Positions 25,926 to 34,292 of a DNA stretch of 64,000 nucleotides are shown here, in pieces. This DNA is from CAVVEQ01 sp963804865 (lineage in GTDB: Bacteria > Chloroflexota > Anaerolineae > Anaerolineales > Anaerolineaceae): contig CAWDSH010000001.1 in NCBI GenBank assembly GCA_963804865.1, forward strand, positions 248,001 through 312,000, written 5' to 3'. Each line of letters starts with the position of its first letter. The first letter of the stretch is position 1. The notes under the pieces were generated by a model. It was not told the origin of the DNA and did not search any database. It worked only from the letters and a program-made list of their open reading frames with translations. Position numbers and translations under genes: made by a program.

Positions 25926-27131
25926 ATGTCCTATAAAAATCAAACATCCACGGTAATTCTCTTTGACCTTGATGGCGTGCTGCTTCAGTCAGGGGGATAT
26001 ATTTCTGCGATGAACGCAACGATCAAATATTTGTGCGATCGCATGGGATTGAATGACCTTGCCCCGGATATAGCGGTTCATCATAGTTTTGAATCCCAGG
26101 GGATCTCGTCGGAATGGGATATGACCGCCATTTGTCTTGCTATTGTTTTTGAAAAATTGTCAGAGGAATACGGCATCGATTACCTTCCCAGATCAATCCA
26201 AGAAATTCTTAACGGCAATCTTCAGCACGCAAAAAAGATCTCAGGAATTGATTATCAAAGTGTAGTCGATCATTTGCGTATCCATCTCGTTCCCGGAAAA
26301 CCACCAGCAGAATCTTTATTGATATCGGAAATACAGACCAAATCTTCCAATTTCTTCCCAAATTTAAGTAAAACCGATTTGTTTTTAGAGTTGATGGAAA
26401 ACTCCCAGGATCTTGAAAACAACCTGGTGACGAGATTGATTGAAAACCATGTTATTGGGGATTCCCTATATGAAGCCATTTTCCAAACACAGCCTTTGGT
26501 CAAAACCATGCCATTTTTGAAGATGTTTGATCGTGTCATATTATCCAATGATCATCGCGACAGATTGTTGAATTTTCAAAAAAAAGCAAAAAGCAAGTCT
26601 TGCATCTTCACGGCTCGACCCTCGATCCCACCAAAAAGCTGCCTGGCCAAAGGTATTCATTATTGTCCTGAAGCCGAAATGGGGATCGAACTTGTGGGTC
26701 TCGAGTCGCTGCCATTTATAGGTTTTGGAAATCTGCAATCGTGGGCATATCAGAATGGACAATCGCCCTTCAGTTTTCTAAAACCACATCCACTTCAAGC
26801 ACTTACAGCCATTTTTACGGCATTCGACACCAATGAATGCAATGCGATTGATCTTGCCTATGGATTGTTGAATAATGGTAACAGTACACAGGTTGAGCAA
26901 ACCGTGAGAAGCTTGTTACCAGCTGAAATAACGCTGTCAGTTTTTGAAGATATTGTTAATGGACTGGAAGCGACAAAAAAAGCTACGGAAATATTGAACA
27001 AAATTGGATTGAATGTTCAAACCAGTTATTTTGGAATCGCAAATGATCCATCCAAAGCGAAATCATTACAAAGATTTGGGGCAAAAGTATTCGATTCCAT
27101 CAATTCTGCGTTGGATTATTTTACGAGTTGA
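25926..27131 (+). CDS. HAD-superfamily hydrolase-like protein with a large insert
   Basis: The N-terminal VILFDLDGVLLQSGG carries HAD motif I (DxDG) at about residues 14-17. A long helical insert of roughly 190 residues follows. A later IFTARPS, SFLKPHPLQALTA (motif III lysine) and IANDPSKAKSLQRFGAKVF (motif IV region) complete the HAD fold. This fits a phosphatase of unknown substrate. At 401 residues it is nearly twice the usual HAD length. The start has no clear ribosome site, and a TATAAT at 25909-25914 lies only 11 bases upstream. The beta-galactosidase starts 18 bases after its stop, so the substrate may be a sugar phosphate; this is an inference. Confidence 0.65.
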   Translation: MSYKNQTSTVILFDLDGVLLQSGGYISAMNATIKYLCDRMGLNDLAPDIAVHHSFESQGISSEWDMTAICLAIVFEKLSEEYGIDYLPRSIQEILNGNLQHAKKISGIDYQSVVDHLRIHLVPGKPPAESLLISEIQTKSSNFFPNLSKTDLFLELMENSQDLENNLVTRLIENHVIGDSLYEAIFQTQPLVKTMPFLKMFDRVILSNDHRDRLLNFQKKAKSKSCIFTARPSIPPKSCLAKGIHYCPEAEMGIELVGLESLPFIGFGNLQSWAYQNGQSPFSFLKPHPLQALTAIFTAFDTNECNAIDLAYGLLNNGNSTQVEQTVRSLLPAEITLSVFEDIVNGLEATKKATEILNKIGLNVQTSYFGIANDPSKAKSLQRFGAKVFDSINSALDYFTS

Positions 27132-27149
27132 GTATTGTGGGAGAGAGCG

Positions 27150-29174
27150 ATGACCAACAATAAACAAAACATTCTCTTTGGTGTCGATTATTATCCTGAA
27201 CAGTGGGATCCTTCCCTCTGGGAGGATGATGCCAGGCGCATGGCTGAGAGTGGATTTCGAGCTGCGCGGATGATGGAAAATGCCTGGGCAGTGATCGAAC
27301 CTCAAAAAGGGCATTTCGATTTCAGTATCTTTGACCGGATGATTGATATCTTTGCTAGGTTTGATATTAAATGTGTTTTGGGTACCCCAACTGCTACTTT
27401 CCCGGTTTGGCTTTTTGAAGAAGATCCGACCCTTGTCCAGGTACACCCTGGAGGTATAAAAAAGGATTTTGGCACCAGGAATGAGGGTTGCTTCAATGCA
27501 GCCTCATACCTGGAAGCAAGTTTCCGCATGGTAAAAGTTTTAGCTGAGCATTTTGGGAACAATCCCAATGTAATTGGCTGGCAGGTTGATAATGAAATTG
27601 GTCATGAGGGTACAGATCGATGCGTTTGTGTGCATTGTCAAAGAGCCTGGCATGAATGGTTGAAGCAAAAGTATTCAACGATTAAAAACCTTAATGCTAA
27701 TTGGGGTACAGTCTTTTGGAGTACTACTTACCAGGATTTTCACCAAGTCCCGGTACCAAAACGGCAAATACAGACGATTCAAAATCCGGGATTGACCCTG
27801 GATTATGATCGATTCTGCTCAGATTCTGCAGTCAAATTTGCCATTCAACAATGTAATATATTACGAAAATTCATAACCCCTCAGCAATGGATCAGTACCA
27901 ATACATACGGATTACCGCATTCTTCAGTAATAGATTTCAAGAGGATTTTTGAGAAAATGGATTTCCCCGGAGCCAGTTTCTATCCGGTCTGGGGTGATGC
28001 TGATAAACCTTCGCCATATTACTTCATGGCGTATTATTTGAGCTATGTGAGAGGTTTGAGCAAGGATGGGGAGTTTACGGTTTTTGAACAATTTACCAAT
28101 CTTCAAGGACATCAATCCCTGGGATATCTCCCGCCTGAGAAGCAGGTTGTTTTGTGGACAAATCAATCGATCGCCCGCGGGGCAAATAAGATATTCTACT
28201 TTCGCTGGAGAACGTTGCCTTACGGTCAGGAGCAATTATGTAATGGCATCCTAAATCCGGATAATTCCGATACCAAATTATTGGACTCCTTGCGGGAAAA
28301 TATAAAAATTCAAAGTGGTGAATTGAACCGGCTAAATTTAAAGCCTTACGAGGCTACTGCATGCCTGGTCTACGATAAGGATAATTCAAGGATCATCCGG
28401 GAGCAGTATTTATCAAAAGGATTGCATTTCAAACCCACTGAATATATGCAAGTAGGATATGACCTTGAATTAACCAGGCATTTCGCACCTTTTGTTCTGT
28501 TCAATGTCAATGCGGATGTAAAAAGAGCGTCGGATGTGGATTTATCCAAATACCGGGTCATCAGTCTACCCTTGTATCAGATGGTAAATGAAGAATTTCT
28601 TACAAAATTGCTTCATTGGGTGGAGGATGGGGGGACTTTGATTCTGGGATGGCGGACAGGTACGAGAGACGAACGAAATTGGACTATCAATAAAGTATTG
28701 CCGGGATCGTTTTCAACCCTTGCAGGCATTGAAATCCCCCGATTTGAATCATTGAATGAAACAAAAGTAAAAGTGCAAATTGGTTGGCTGCCATTGAAAG
28801 TAACGGGTGAGATTTGGGCGGATCTTCTAACACCCATAACCGCAAAACCATTGGCATGGTATAAGGATTCGAGGAAATACTATTCAAGCACCCCATGTGT
28901 AACGGTGAATCAATTTGGCAAGGGTCATGTTTATTACCTGGGTACATCGTTCAGTCCCTTGGGAATTTTCTTCTTGTATCGTCACATATTGCGAAATGCT
29001 GGGGAACATCCGAAATTCTATGGGAGTGGGATTGAGTTAATAGACCGATATACCCAGGTCGGGGCAAAAGTGGAATTCATTCTGAATCATAATTCGGGAA
29101 CGAAACTGTTTCGCGGGAAGAAAATCCCAGGTTACAGTATGTGGATAAAGTCAAACGCAAAAAAGAGCAACTAG
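27150..29174 (+). CDS. Beta-galactosidase, glycoside hydrolase family 42
   Basis: Hydrolyses beta-galactosides. The start FGVDYYPEQWDPSLWEDDARRM is the family hallmark. The acid/base glutamate is in IGWQVDNEIGHEG, the zinc-binding cysteines in EGCF and RCVCVHCQRAW, and the probable nucleophile in FTVFEQFTNLQG. The C-terminal part contains the trimerisation-like domain and a small beta domain. It has 674 residues and no signal peptide, so it acts in the cytoplasm. GGGAGAGAG precedes the ATG at 27150. It follows the HAD gene in one unit. Confidence 0.93.
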   Translation: MTNNKQNILFGVDYYPEQWDPSLWEDDARRMAESGFRAARMMENAWAVIEPQKGHFDFSIFDRMIDIFARFDIKCVLGTPTATFPVWLFEEDPTLVQVHPGGIKKDFGTRNEGCFNAASYLEASFRMVKVLAEHFGNNPNVIGWQVDNEIGHEGTDRCVCVHCQRAWHEWLKQKYSTIKNLNANWGTVFWSTTYQDFHQVPVPKRQIQTIQNPGLTLDYDRFCSDSAVKFAIQQCNILRKFITPQQWISTNTYGLPHSSVIDFKRIFEKMDFPGASFYPVWGDADKPSPYYFMAYYLSYVRGLSKDGEFTVFEQFTNLQGHQSLGYLPPEKQVVLWTNQSIARGANKIFYFRWRTLPYGQEQLCNGILNPDNSDTKLLDSLRENIKIQSGELNRLNLKPYEATACLVYDKDNSRIIREQYLSKGLHFKPTEYMQVGYDLELTRHFAPFVLFNVNADVKRASDVDLSKYRVISLPLYQMVNEEFLTKLLHWVEDGGTLILGWRTGTRDERNWTINKVLPGSFSTLAGIEIPRFESLNETKVKVQIGWLPLKVTGEIWADLLTPITAKPLAWYKDSRKYYSSTPCVTVNQFGKGHVYYLGTSFSPLGIFFLYRHILRNAGEHPKFYGSGIELIDRYTQVGAKVEFILNHNSGTKLFRGKKIPGYSMWIKSNAKKSN

Positions 29175-29190
29175 GGTGAATTAAAGGCTG

Positions 29191-29541
29191 CTATCCAAAT
29201 AAGCCCCAATCAGGCGAGGCACCTTCTTCCATCATTGAGAAATCCCAGGGCTCTAACCCAAAATCCATGTGAGTTGGGCGACCAAGAGCTTCTTCTGCTT
29301 TTTGCCGTGTTGTTTCCAGCATTGCCGGGCCATACGGGCAGAAAGGTGTGGTCAGGATCATCTTGATCATCGCGCTTTCAGCAGAGATAGTCACGTCCCT
29401 GATCAGTCCCAATTGAACAATATTTAATCCAAGTTCTGGATCAAGAACCTCTTTGAAAGTTGTTCTTAGTTTCTCGGTTAGATCCGGATAATCTTTATCA
29501 GCAGACCAAACTAATTTTTGTGGGGGAGTCGCATCAGACAT
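29191..29541 (-). CDS. MIP18-family (DUF59) iron-sulfur assembly protein, SufT-like
   Basis: SufT/MIP18 proteins help load iron-sulfur clusters onto targets. The motif EVLDPELGLNIVQLGLIRDV is the family's signature, followed by ILTTPFCPYGPAMLE with the conserved cysteine at TPxCP. It has 116 residues from the ATG at 29541. Eight bases of its start overlap the stop of the SufR-like regulator, so the two genes are translationally coupled. The location next to the Suf operon supports the role. Confidence 0.88.
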   Translation of the reverse strand: MSDATPPQKLVWSADKDYPDLTEKLRTTFKEVLDPELGLNIVQLGLIRDVTISAESAMIKMILTTPFCPYGPAMLETTRQKAEEALGRPTHMDFGLEPWDFSMMEEGASPDWGLFG

Positions 29542-30169
29542 TTTCTGAACCTTCAGCTGGAATATTGGAGACGATATATGTGCAGCGATTGTCACCACGT
29601 AATACGCAGTGGATTTTTTCAACAGGGATATTTAAAATCCTCGATATAAGTGTTTGGTCGACTGCACAGATCTCAGGATGCGATTGACTTACCTGATAAT
29701 AAGGGCAGGTGACCTCGTGAATTTGGATTTGATCACCACGTTTTTCCCAATTCATGGAGAAGCCCTCATCAGTTAGAAGCCTTTTTATTAATTCAAGTTT
29801 TCCTTCGAAAGATAATTCCCTGGCTTCCTCTGCATGGTCATTGGCAAGTTCGTTCGCCATTTTTGTGAACATTTCATTTACACTATTTTCTGGATAATTG
29901 TTCTTAATTTGGTCCAATAATCTATTGGCAAGTCGAAGGTATCTGCTGGGGAACTTCTCCAGACCCTTATCGGTAAGATAATAAACCAGGCGAGGCCTGC
30001 CAACACCATGGCGTTCTTCCTCTGAACTTAAAAGTCCTTCTGCCTGTAAACTGGATAGATGATGTCTTACAGAAATGGCATTAATATCAACAGCTGCTGC
30101 TAAATCTTCTATCGTTGATCGCGGATGACTTAATAGCGTTTCAAGAACACGTTCACGAGTGCTGGTCAT
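29534..30169 (-). CDS. sufR: SufR-like iron-sulfur-sensing transcriptional regulator
   Basis: N-terminal winged helix (about residues 1-80; ERVLETLLSHPRSTIEDLAAAV, then GRPRLVYYLTDKG) joined to a cysteine-bearing sensor domain: CPYYQVSQSHPEICAVD, then VEKIHCVLRGDNRCTY. This is the arrangement of SufR and its relatives, where a cluster on these cysteines controls DNA binding. The ATG at 30169 fits the family start. It is divergent from sufC with a consensus promoter and palindrome between, so it probably represses sufCBDSU when clusters are plentiful. The gene symbol is by function, not proved. Confidence 0.87.
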   Translation of the reverse strand: MTSTRERVLETLLSHPRSTIEDLAAAVDINAISVRHHLSSLQAEGLLSSEEERHGVGRPRLVYYLTDKGLEKFPSRYLRLANRLLDQIKNNYPENSVNEMFTKMANELANDHAEEARELSFEGKLELIKRLLTDEGFSMNWEKRGDQIQIHEVTCPYYQVSQSHPEICAVDQTLISRILNIPVEKIHCVLRGDNRCTYIVSNIPAEGSENV

Positions 30170-30246
30170 AATTAAAAGTTTTCCTTCTGGTAAGTATAGC
30201 ATGCAATAATTAATATTGTCAATAATAATGATAAATATGAAAAATA

Positions 30247-30275
30247 TTGACCTATACACTCGAGTGTGCTATAAT
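30247..30275 (+). promoter_or_regulatory. Suf operon promoter with palindromic operator in the spacer
   Basis: TTGACC (30247-30252), an exact 17-base spacer and TATAAT (30270-30275) form a near-consensus promoter for sufC. The spacer holds the perfect 12-base palindrome ACACTCGAGTGT (30256-30267), placed where a bound repressor would block RNA polymerase. The divergent SufR-like regulator is the likely binder. That link is inferred from position. Confidence 0.8.
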
Positions 30276-30327
30276 CGCTGCTTGATAATGGAGTAATCAG
30301 TCTCCGAATTATCCGGGAGTATTGTCG

Positions 30328-31098
30328 ATGAATAGTCTTGAAATAAGAAACTTGCATGTATCCATAGAAAACAAGGAAATCCTAAAGGGATTGACCCTTA
30401 CATTGCCGCAGGGTGAAGTTCATGCAATTATGGGTCCCAATGGAACGGGCAAATCCACACTGGCTTATACGTTGATGGGACATCCTTCTTACCAGGTCAC
30501 TGAGGGAGAAGTCATCTTTAAAGGTAAGAATATCTTAGAAATGAGCCCTGACGAAAGAGCGCGTTTTGGTTTATTCCTCGCCTTTCAATATCCAGTCGCC
30601 ATCCCTGGGGTTACCGTTGCGAATTTCTTAAGGACCGCGGTTAATGCCAGACGAAAAGTGGACAATGCAGCTGATAAAGGAATTCCCATCCCAGAATTCC
30701 GGAAAATCGTCAAGGATAAGATGGATTTTCTAAAGATGGATCCTTCTTTTGCAGGAAGATACCTAAATGAAGGGTTTTCGGGCGGGGAAAAGAAGCGAGC
30801 AGAGATCCTTCAAATGGCAGTTCTAAAACCTGAAATAGCGATCCTGGATGAAACTGATTCGGGTTTGGATATTGATGCACTGCGAATTGTATCTGAGGGT
30901 GTAAATGCATTGCGAGGACCAGATCTTGGAGTCCTGGTGATCACCCACTATCAGAGAATTTTAAATTACATAAAGCCGGATCATGTCCATGTGATGATGG
31001 ACGGAAGGATCGTGGAATCTGGCGGATCAGATCTCGCCTTGCATCTTGAAGAACATGGTTACGAGTGGGTCCGGGAAAAAATTGAAAATGGAAATTGA
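30328..31098 (+). CDS. sufC: Fe-S assembly ATPase SufC
   Basis: ABC-type ATPase of the SufBCD scaffold. It shows Walker A IMGPNGTGKSTLAYTLMG, the SufC-specific LFLAFQYPVAIPGVTVANFLR, the signature LNEGFSGGEKKRAEILQM, Walker B AILDETDSGLD and the H-loop ITHYQRIL. It has 256 residues from the ATG, with GGGAG upstream; a TTG six bases earlier is less likely. It is the first gene of the operon behind the SufR-controlled promoter. Confidence 0.96.
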   Translation: MNSLEIRNLHVSIENKEILKGLTLTLPQGEVHAIMGPNGTGKSTLAYTLMGHPSYQVTEGEVIFKGKNILEMSPDERARFGLFLAFQYPVAIPGVTVANFLRTAVNARRKVDNAADKGIPIPEFRKIVKDKMDFLKMDPSFAGRYLNEGFSGGEKKRAEILQMAVLKPEIAILDETDSGLDIDALRIVSEGVNALRGPDLGVLVITHYQRILNYIKPDHVHVMMDGRIVESGGSDLALHLEEHGYEWVREKIENGN

Positions 31099-31120
31099 GT
31101 AATCTCACCGGAGATTTTAA

Positions 31121-32533
31121 ATGACCGAAAAAGCCAACGCAGAATTCCTGGATAAACTCTCCGATTATAAATATGGATTCAGCGATCCGGATACCTCTGT
31201 ATTCAAATCAAGAAAAGGTCTGGATGAAAAAGTAGTCAGAGAAATTTCGTCGATGAAAGACGAACCTGAGTGGATGCTTGATTTCAGGTTGAAGGCCCTG
31301 GCGCATTTCCAACAACGCCCACTACCAAAGTGGGGCGCGGATATCTCTGGCTTGAACCTGGATGAAATTTATTACTACGTAAAACCTACAGAAGAGCAAA
31401 GTAAGACCTGGGATGATGTGCCGGAGACGATAAAAAATACATTTGAAAAACTCGGCATCCCGGAGGCGGAAAGAAAATTCCTTGCCGGGGTGGGGGCGCA
31501 GTACGAATCTGAAATGGTTTATCACAATATCCTAGTGCATCTAGAAAAACAGGGCGTGATCTTCCTGAGTATTGAGGATGGATTAAAGAAACACCCCGAT
31601 CTTTTCCGGGAATATTTTAGTACCGTGATACCGATTCAAGACAATAAATTCGCTGCATTAAATAGCGCTGTTTGGTCTGGCGGTTCATTTGTTTACATTC
31701 CCAAAGGAGTGAAGGTTGACCTGCCGTTGCAAGCCTATTTCCGGTTGAACCAGGCAAATATCGGGCAGTTTGAACGATCCTTGATCATTGCTGATGAAGG
31801 TTCACAAGTCCATTATGTGGAAGGCTGCACCGCTCCCCGGTATACAACAAACTCCTTCCATAGCGGGGTAATCGAAATCATAGTTAAACGTGACGCACGA
31901 GTAAGGTATACAACCATCCAAAATTGGTCCACAAATGTTTATAACCTCGTCACACAGCGCGCGAAGGTATTTGGGAACGGGACCATGGAATGGGTGGATT
32001 CGAACCTTGGTTCCAAAGTCACGATGAAATATCCATCATGCTATTTGATGGAACCAGGCGCGCATGGAGAAATCCTATCAATGGCTTTTGCCGGTAGAGG
32101 TCAGCAACAGGATGCCGGTGGAAAAATGATCCATTTTGCACCAAACACCAACAGCAAGATCACATCAAAATCGATAAGCAAAGATGGTGGCAGAGCCTCC
32201 TTTCGAGGTCTCTTGAAAGTATATAAAGGTGCCTCGGGAGTGAAATCCAATACAGTGTGTGATGCGTTAATCTTGGATCCACAATCCCGTTCAGATACGT
32301 ATCCGAGTATAGAAATTGATGAAGAGGATGTAACTATTGGTCATGAAGCCAGCGTTTCAAAAATTGGAGAGGAGCAGCTCTTTTATTTGATGAGCAGAGG
32401 TCTGAACGCCGAGGAAGCTATGACCATGGTAGTGTCGGGTTTTATCGAACCCTTGGTAAAAGAATTACCAATGGAATACGCAGTGGAAATGAACCGGTTG
32501 GTCCAATTGCAAATGGCGGGATCCGTTGGGTAA
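31121..32533 (+). CDS. sufB: Fe-S assembly scaffold SufB
   Basis: Core scaffold on which the cluster is built, together with SufC and SufD. The 470-residue protein shows the VGAQYESEMVYHNI-type region, VWSGGSFVYIPKGVKV, HYVEGCTAP with the conserved cysteine, and the C-terminal DEEDVTIGHEASVSKIGEEQLFYLMSRG-type region. The length matches SufB. It starts 22 bases after sufC, with a GGAG-like site upstream. Confidence 0.96.
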   Translation: MTEKANAEFLDKLSDYKYGFSDPDTSVFKSRKGLDEKVVREISSMKDEPEWMLDFRLKALAHFQQRPLPKWGADISGLNLDEIYYYVKPTEEQSKTWDDVPETIKNTFEKLGIPEAERKFLAGVGAQYESEMVYHNILVHLEKQGVIFLSIEDGLKKHPDLFREYFSTVIPIQDNKFAALNSAVWSGGSFVYIPKGVKVDLPLQAYFRLNQANIGQFERSLIIADEGSQVHYVEGCTAPRYTTNSFHSGVIEIIVKRDARVRYTTIQNWSTNVYNLVTQRAKVFGNGTMEWVDSNLGSKVTMKYPSCYLMEPGAHGEILSMAFAGRGQQQDAGGKMIHFAPNTNSKITSKSISKDGGRASFRGLLKVYKGASGVKSNTVCDALILDPQSRSDTYPSIEIDEEDVTIGHEASVSKIGEEQLFYLMSRGLNAEEAMTMVVSGFIEPLVKELPMEYAVEMNRLVQLQMAGSVG

Positions 32534-32549
32534 GGCGAAGTTCAATCTC

Positions 32550-33905
32550 ATGACCGAGAAACCGAAGATTATTATCAAAACCAAGCATCCTGAAATCCAA
32601 AAGGATCAGAATGGTGGGTTTCATTATGAACAAGTGCGGAAAGATGGTTTACCCGAATGGTTACAGCATTACCGGGAAAACAGCTGGCGTATATATGACT
32701 CCCTGCTGATACCTGATACAAGTAATGAAGCCTGGCGTCGAACAGATATTAAGGGATTGCAAACTGATCACTTGGAAATCGCTGAATATTCGGAGTATGC
32801 AGATCAACTCGAAGTTCCCAGTGAGTTTCTAGGTCGAATCGCTGATGATGACCATGGAGGTCAGATCATCCTGACAAAAGGTAAGGCAAGAATACAATTA
32901 AATGAAGAACTTGCTGAGGGCGGAGTTATATTTACCGACTTAAAAACAGCTGAAAAAGAAAATCCCACACAATTGAAACAGATTCTTGGAAAAGTGATCG
33001 AATGTAGTGAAGGGAAATTTGCAGCAATGGCTGCAGCGTTTGCCCAATATGGAATTCTTCTATATATACCCAAAGGGTTGAAGGTAAAGAAGCCTCTTCA
33101 TAGCATTTTGTGGGGGAACGGGGTAAACAAAGCGTATTTTTCCCACATCCTCGTTTTATTGGATGAAGGGTCTTCTGTAACTTATATCCATGAAAATGCA
33201 TCCCAGACTGAAAAAAATGCTTCAATGCATGCCGGCCTGGTTGAAATCCATGTCTTGCAGGGTGCGCAATTGAATTTCATTGAGCTCCAATCCCTGGGTG
33301 AGCATTTTTGGAACTTCAGCCACGAACGCGCACGGCTTGAAGAAAATGCTTCCATGAATTGGATTTTTGGGGCTATCGGCAGCCATCTTACCAAGAATTT
33401 CTCGACTCTTGATCTGGCTGGTCATGGAAGCCTTGGAAAAATATCTGGGTTTTACTTTTCAGACCATGACCAACATCTTGATCATGATACACAACAGAAT
33501 CACCTTGTACCTAATACGACCAGTGATTTGTTGTTCAAGGGTGCGCTAACAGATGAAAGTCGATCGGTCTGGCAAGGTATGATCTATGTGGCACCCGGAG
33601 CCTTTAAAACTGATGGATACCAGGCAAATCGAAATCTAATTTTGAGTAAAAAGGCGCGAGCAGATTCCATTCCGGGTTTGGAAATCCTCGCGGATGATGT
33701 TCGATGTACGCATGGTGCCACCGTAGGGAAAGTCGATAAGGATCAGAGTTTCTATTTGCAGAGTAGAGGTATACCAGAACCAGAAGCAGAAAAGATCATT
33801 GTGGAAGGATTTTTTGATCCGATTATGCAGCGCATACCTTTTGAAGGTGTGAGGGCGCGTTTTCAGAAATCAATCCATGAAAAGATGTCAAATTTATCAA
33901 GGTAG
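32550..33905 (+). CDS. sufD: Fe-S assembly protein SufD
   Basis: Paralogue of SufB that completes the SufBC2D complex. The C-terminal beta-helix shows YIPKGLKVKKPLH, a conserved LDEGSSVTYI and the end region ADDVRCTHGATVGKVD with the SufD histidine. The ATG at 32550 is chosen over an upstream TTG that would overlap sufB. It has 451 residues, which is normal. It sits directly after sufB. Confidence 0.93.
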   Translation: MTEKPKIIIKTKHPEIQKDQNGGFHYEQVRKDGLPEWLQHYRENSWRIYDSLLIPDTSNEAWRRTDIKGLQTDHLEIAEYSEYADQLEVPSEFLGRIADDDHGGQIILTKGKARIQLNEELAEGGVIFTDLKTAEKENPTQLKQILGKVIECSEGKFAAMAAAFAQYGILLYIPKGLKVKKPLHSILWGNGVNKAYFSHILVLLDEGSSVTYIHENASQTEKNASMHAGLVEIHVLQGAQLNFIELQSLGEHFWNFSHERARLEENASMNWIFGAIGSHLTKNFSTLDLAGHGSLGKISGFYFSDHDQHLDHDTQQNHLVPNTTSDLLFKGALTDESRSVWQGMIYVAPGAFKTDGYQANRNLILSKKARADSIPGLEILADDVRCTHGATVGKVDKDQSFYLQSRGIPEPEAEKIIVEGFFDPIMQRIPFEGVRARFQKSIHEKMSNLSR

Positions 33906-33966
33906 ATAATCAACAAATCGGATTTTATTAACATGCTAGAATCTAATGGTTAACAAGGAATATAGA

Positions 33967-34278
33967 ATGAAATTGTCAGTGAAAAAAATTCCAGATACAT
34001 CATTCATGCGAGCTCCCGGCCCGGATTCAACATTCCAGGTTGGAGATGTAGTTGAAGTGTACTGTGATCATGAGAAGAACAGCCAGCGTATTAGAGGATG
34101 GTTGAAAGGCATCGTTGTCCAAGTGGATTATAAGATGGTTGCGGTCCAATTCAGAACAAATGTCTTTTTAACCGATGGCTGGATGGTCCCCGATCATATA
34201 TTATGGTTTCCGTTGAAATCACCGCATATTCGTTATCCATCCGGTAAAACCAGTAAAGTTCTACCCCAGGCTGGATAA
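33967..34278 (+). CDS. Small unknown protein inside the Suf operon
   Basis: I do not recognise this 103-residue protein. It starts at the ATG at 33967, which has AAGGA seven bases upstream; an in-frame ATG lies seven codons earlier. The middle reads as a short beta-barrel: FQVGDVVEVYCDH, then RGWLKGIVVQVDYKMVAVQF. This resembles SH3-like or KOW-type strands. No cysteine cluster is present: there is only one cysteine. Placed between sufD and sufS on one strand with short gaps, it is probably co-expressed with the Suf machinery. Its function is unknown. Confidence 0.7.
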   Translation: MKLSVKKIPDTSFMRAPGPDSTFQVGDVVEVYCDHEKNSQRIRGWLKGIVVQVDYKMVAVQFRTNVFLTDGWMVPDHILWFPLKSPHIRYPSGKTSKVLPQAG

Positions 34279-34292
34279 TCCATTTATTATCT

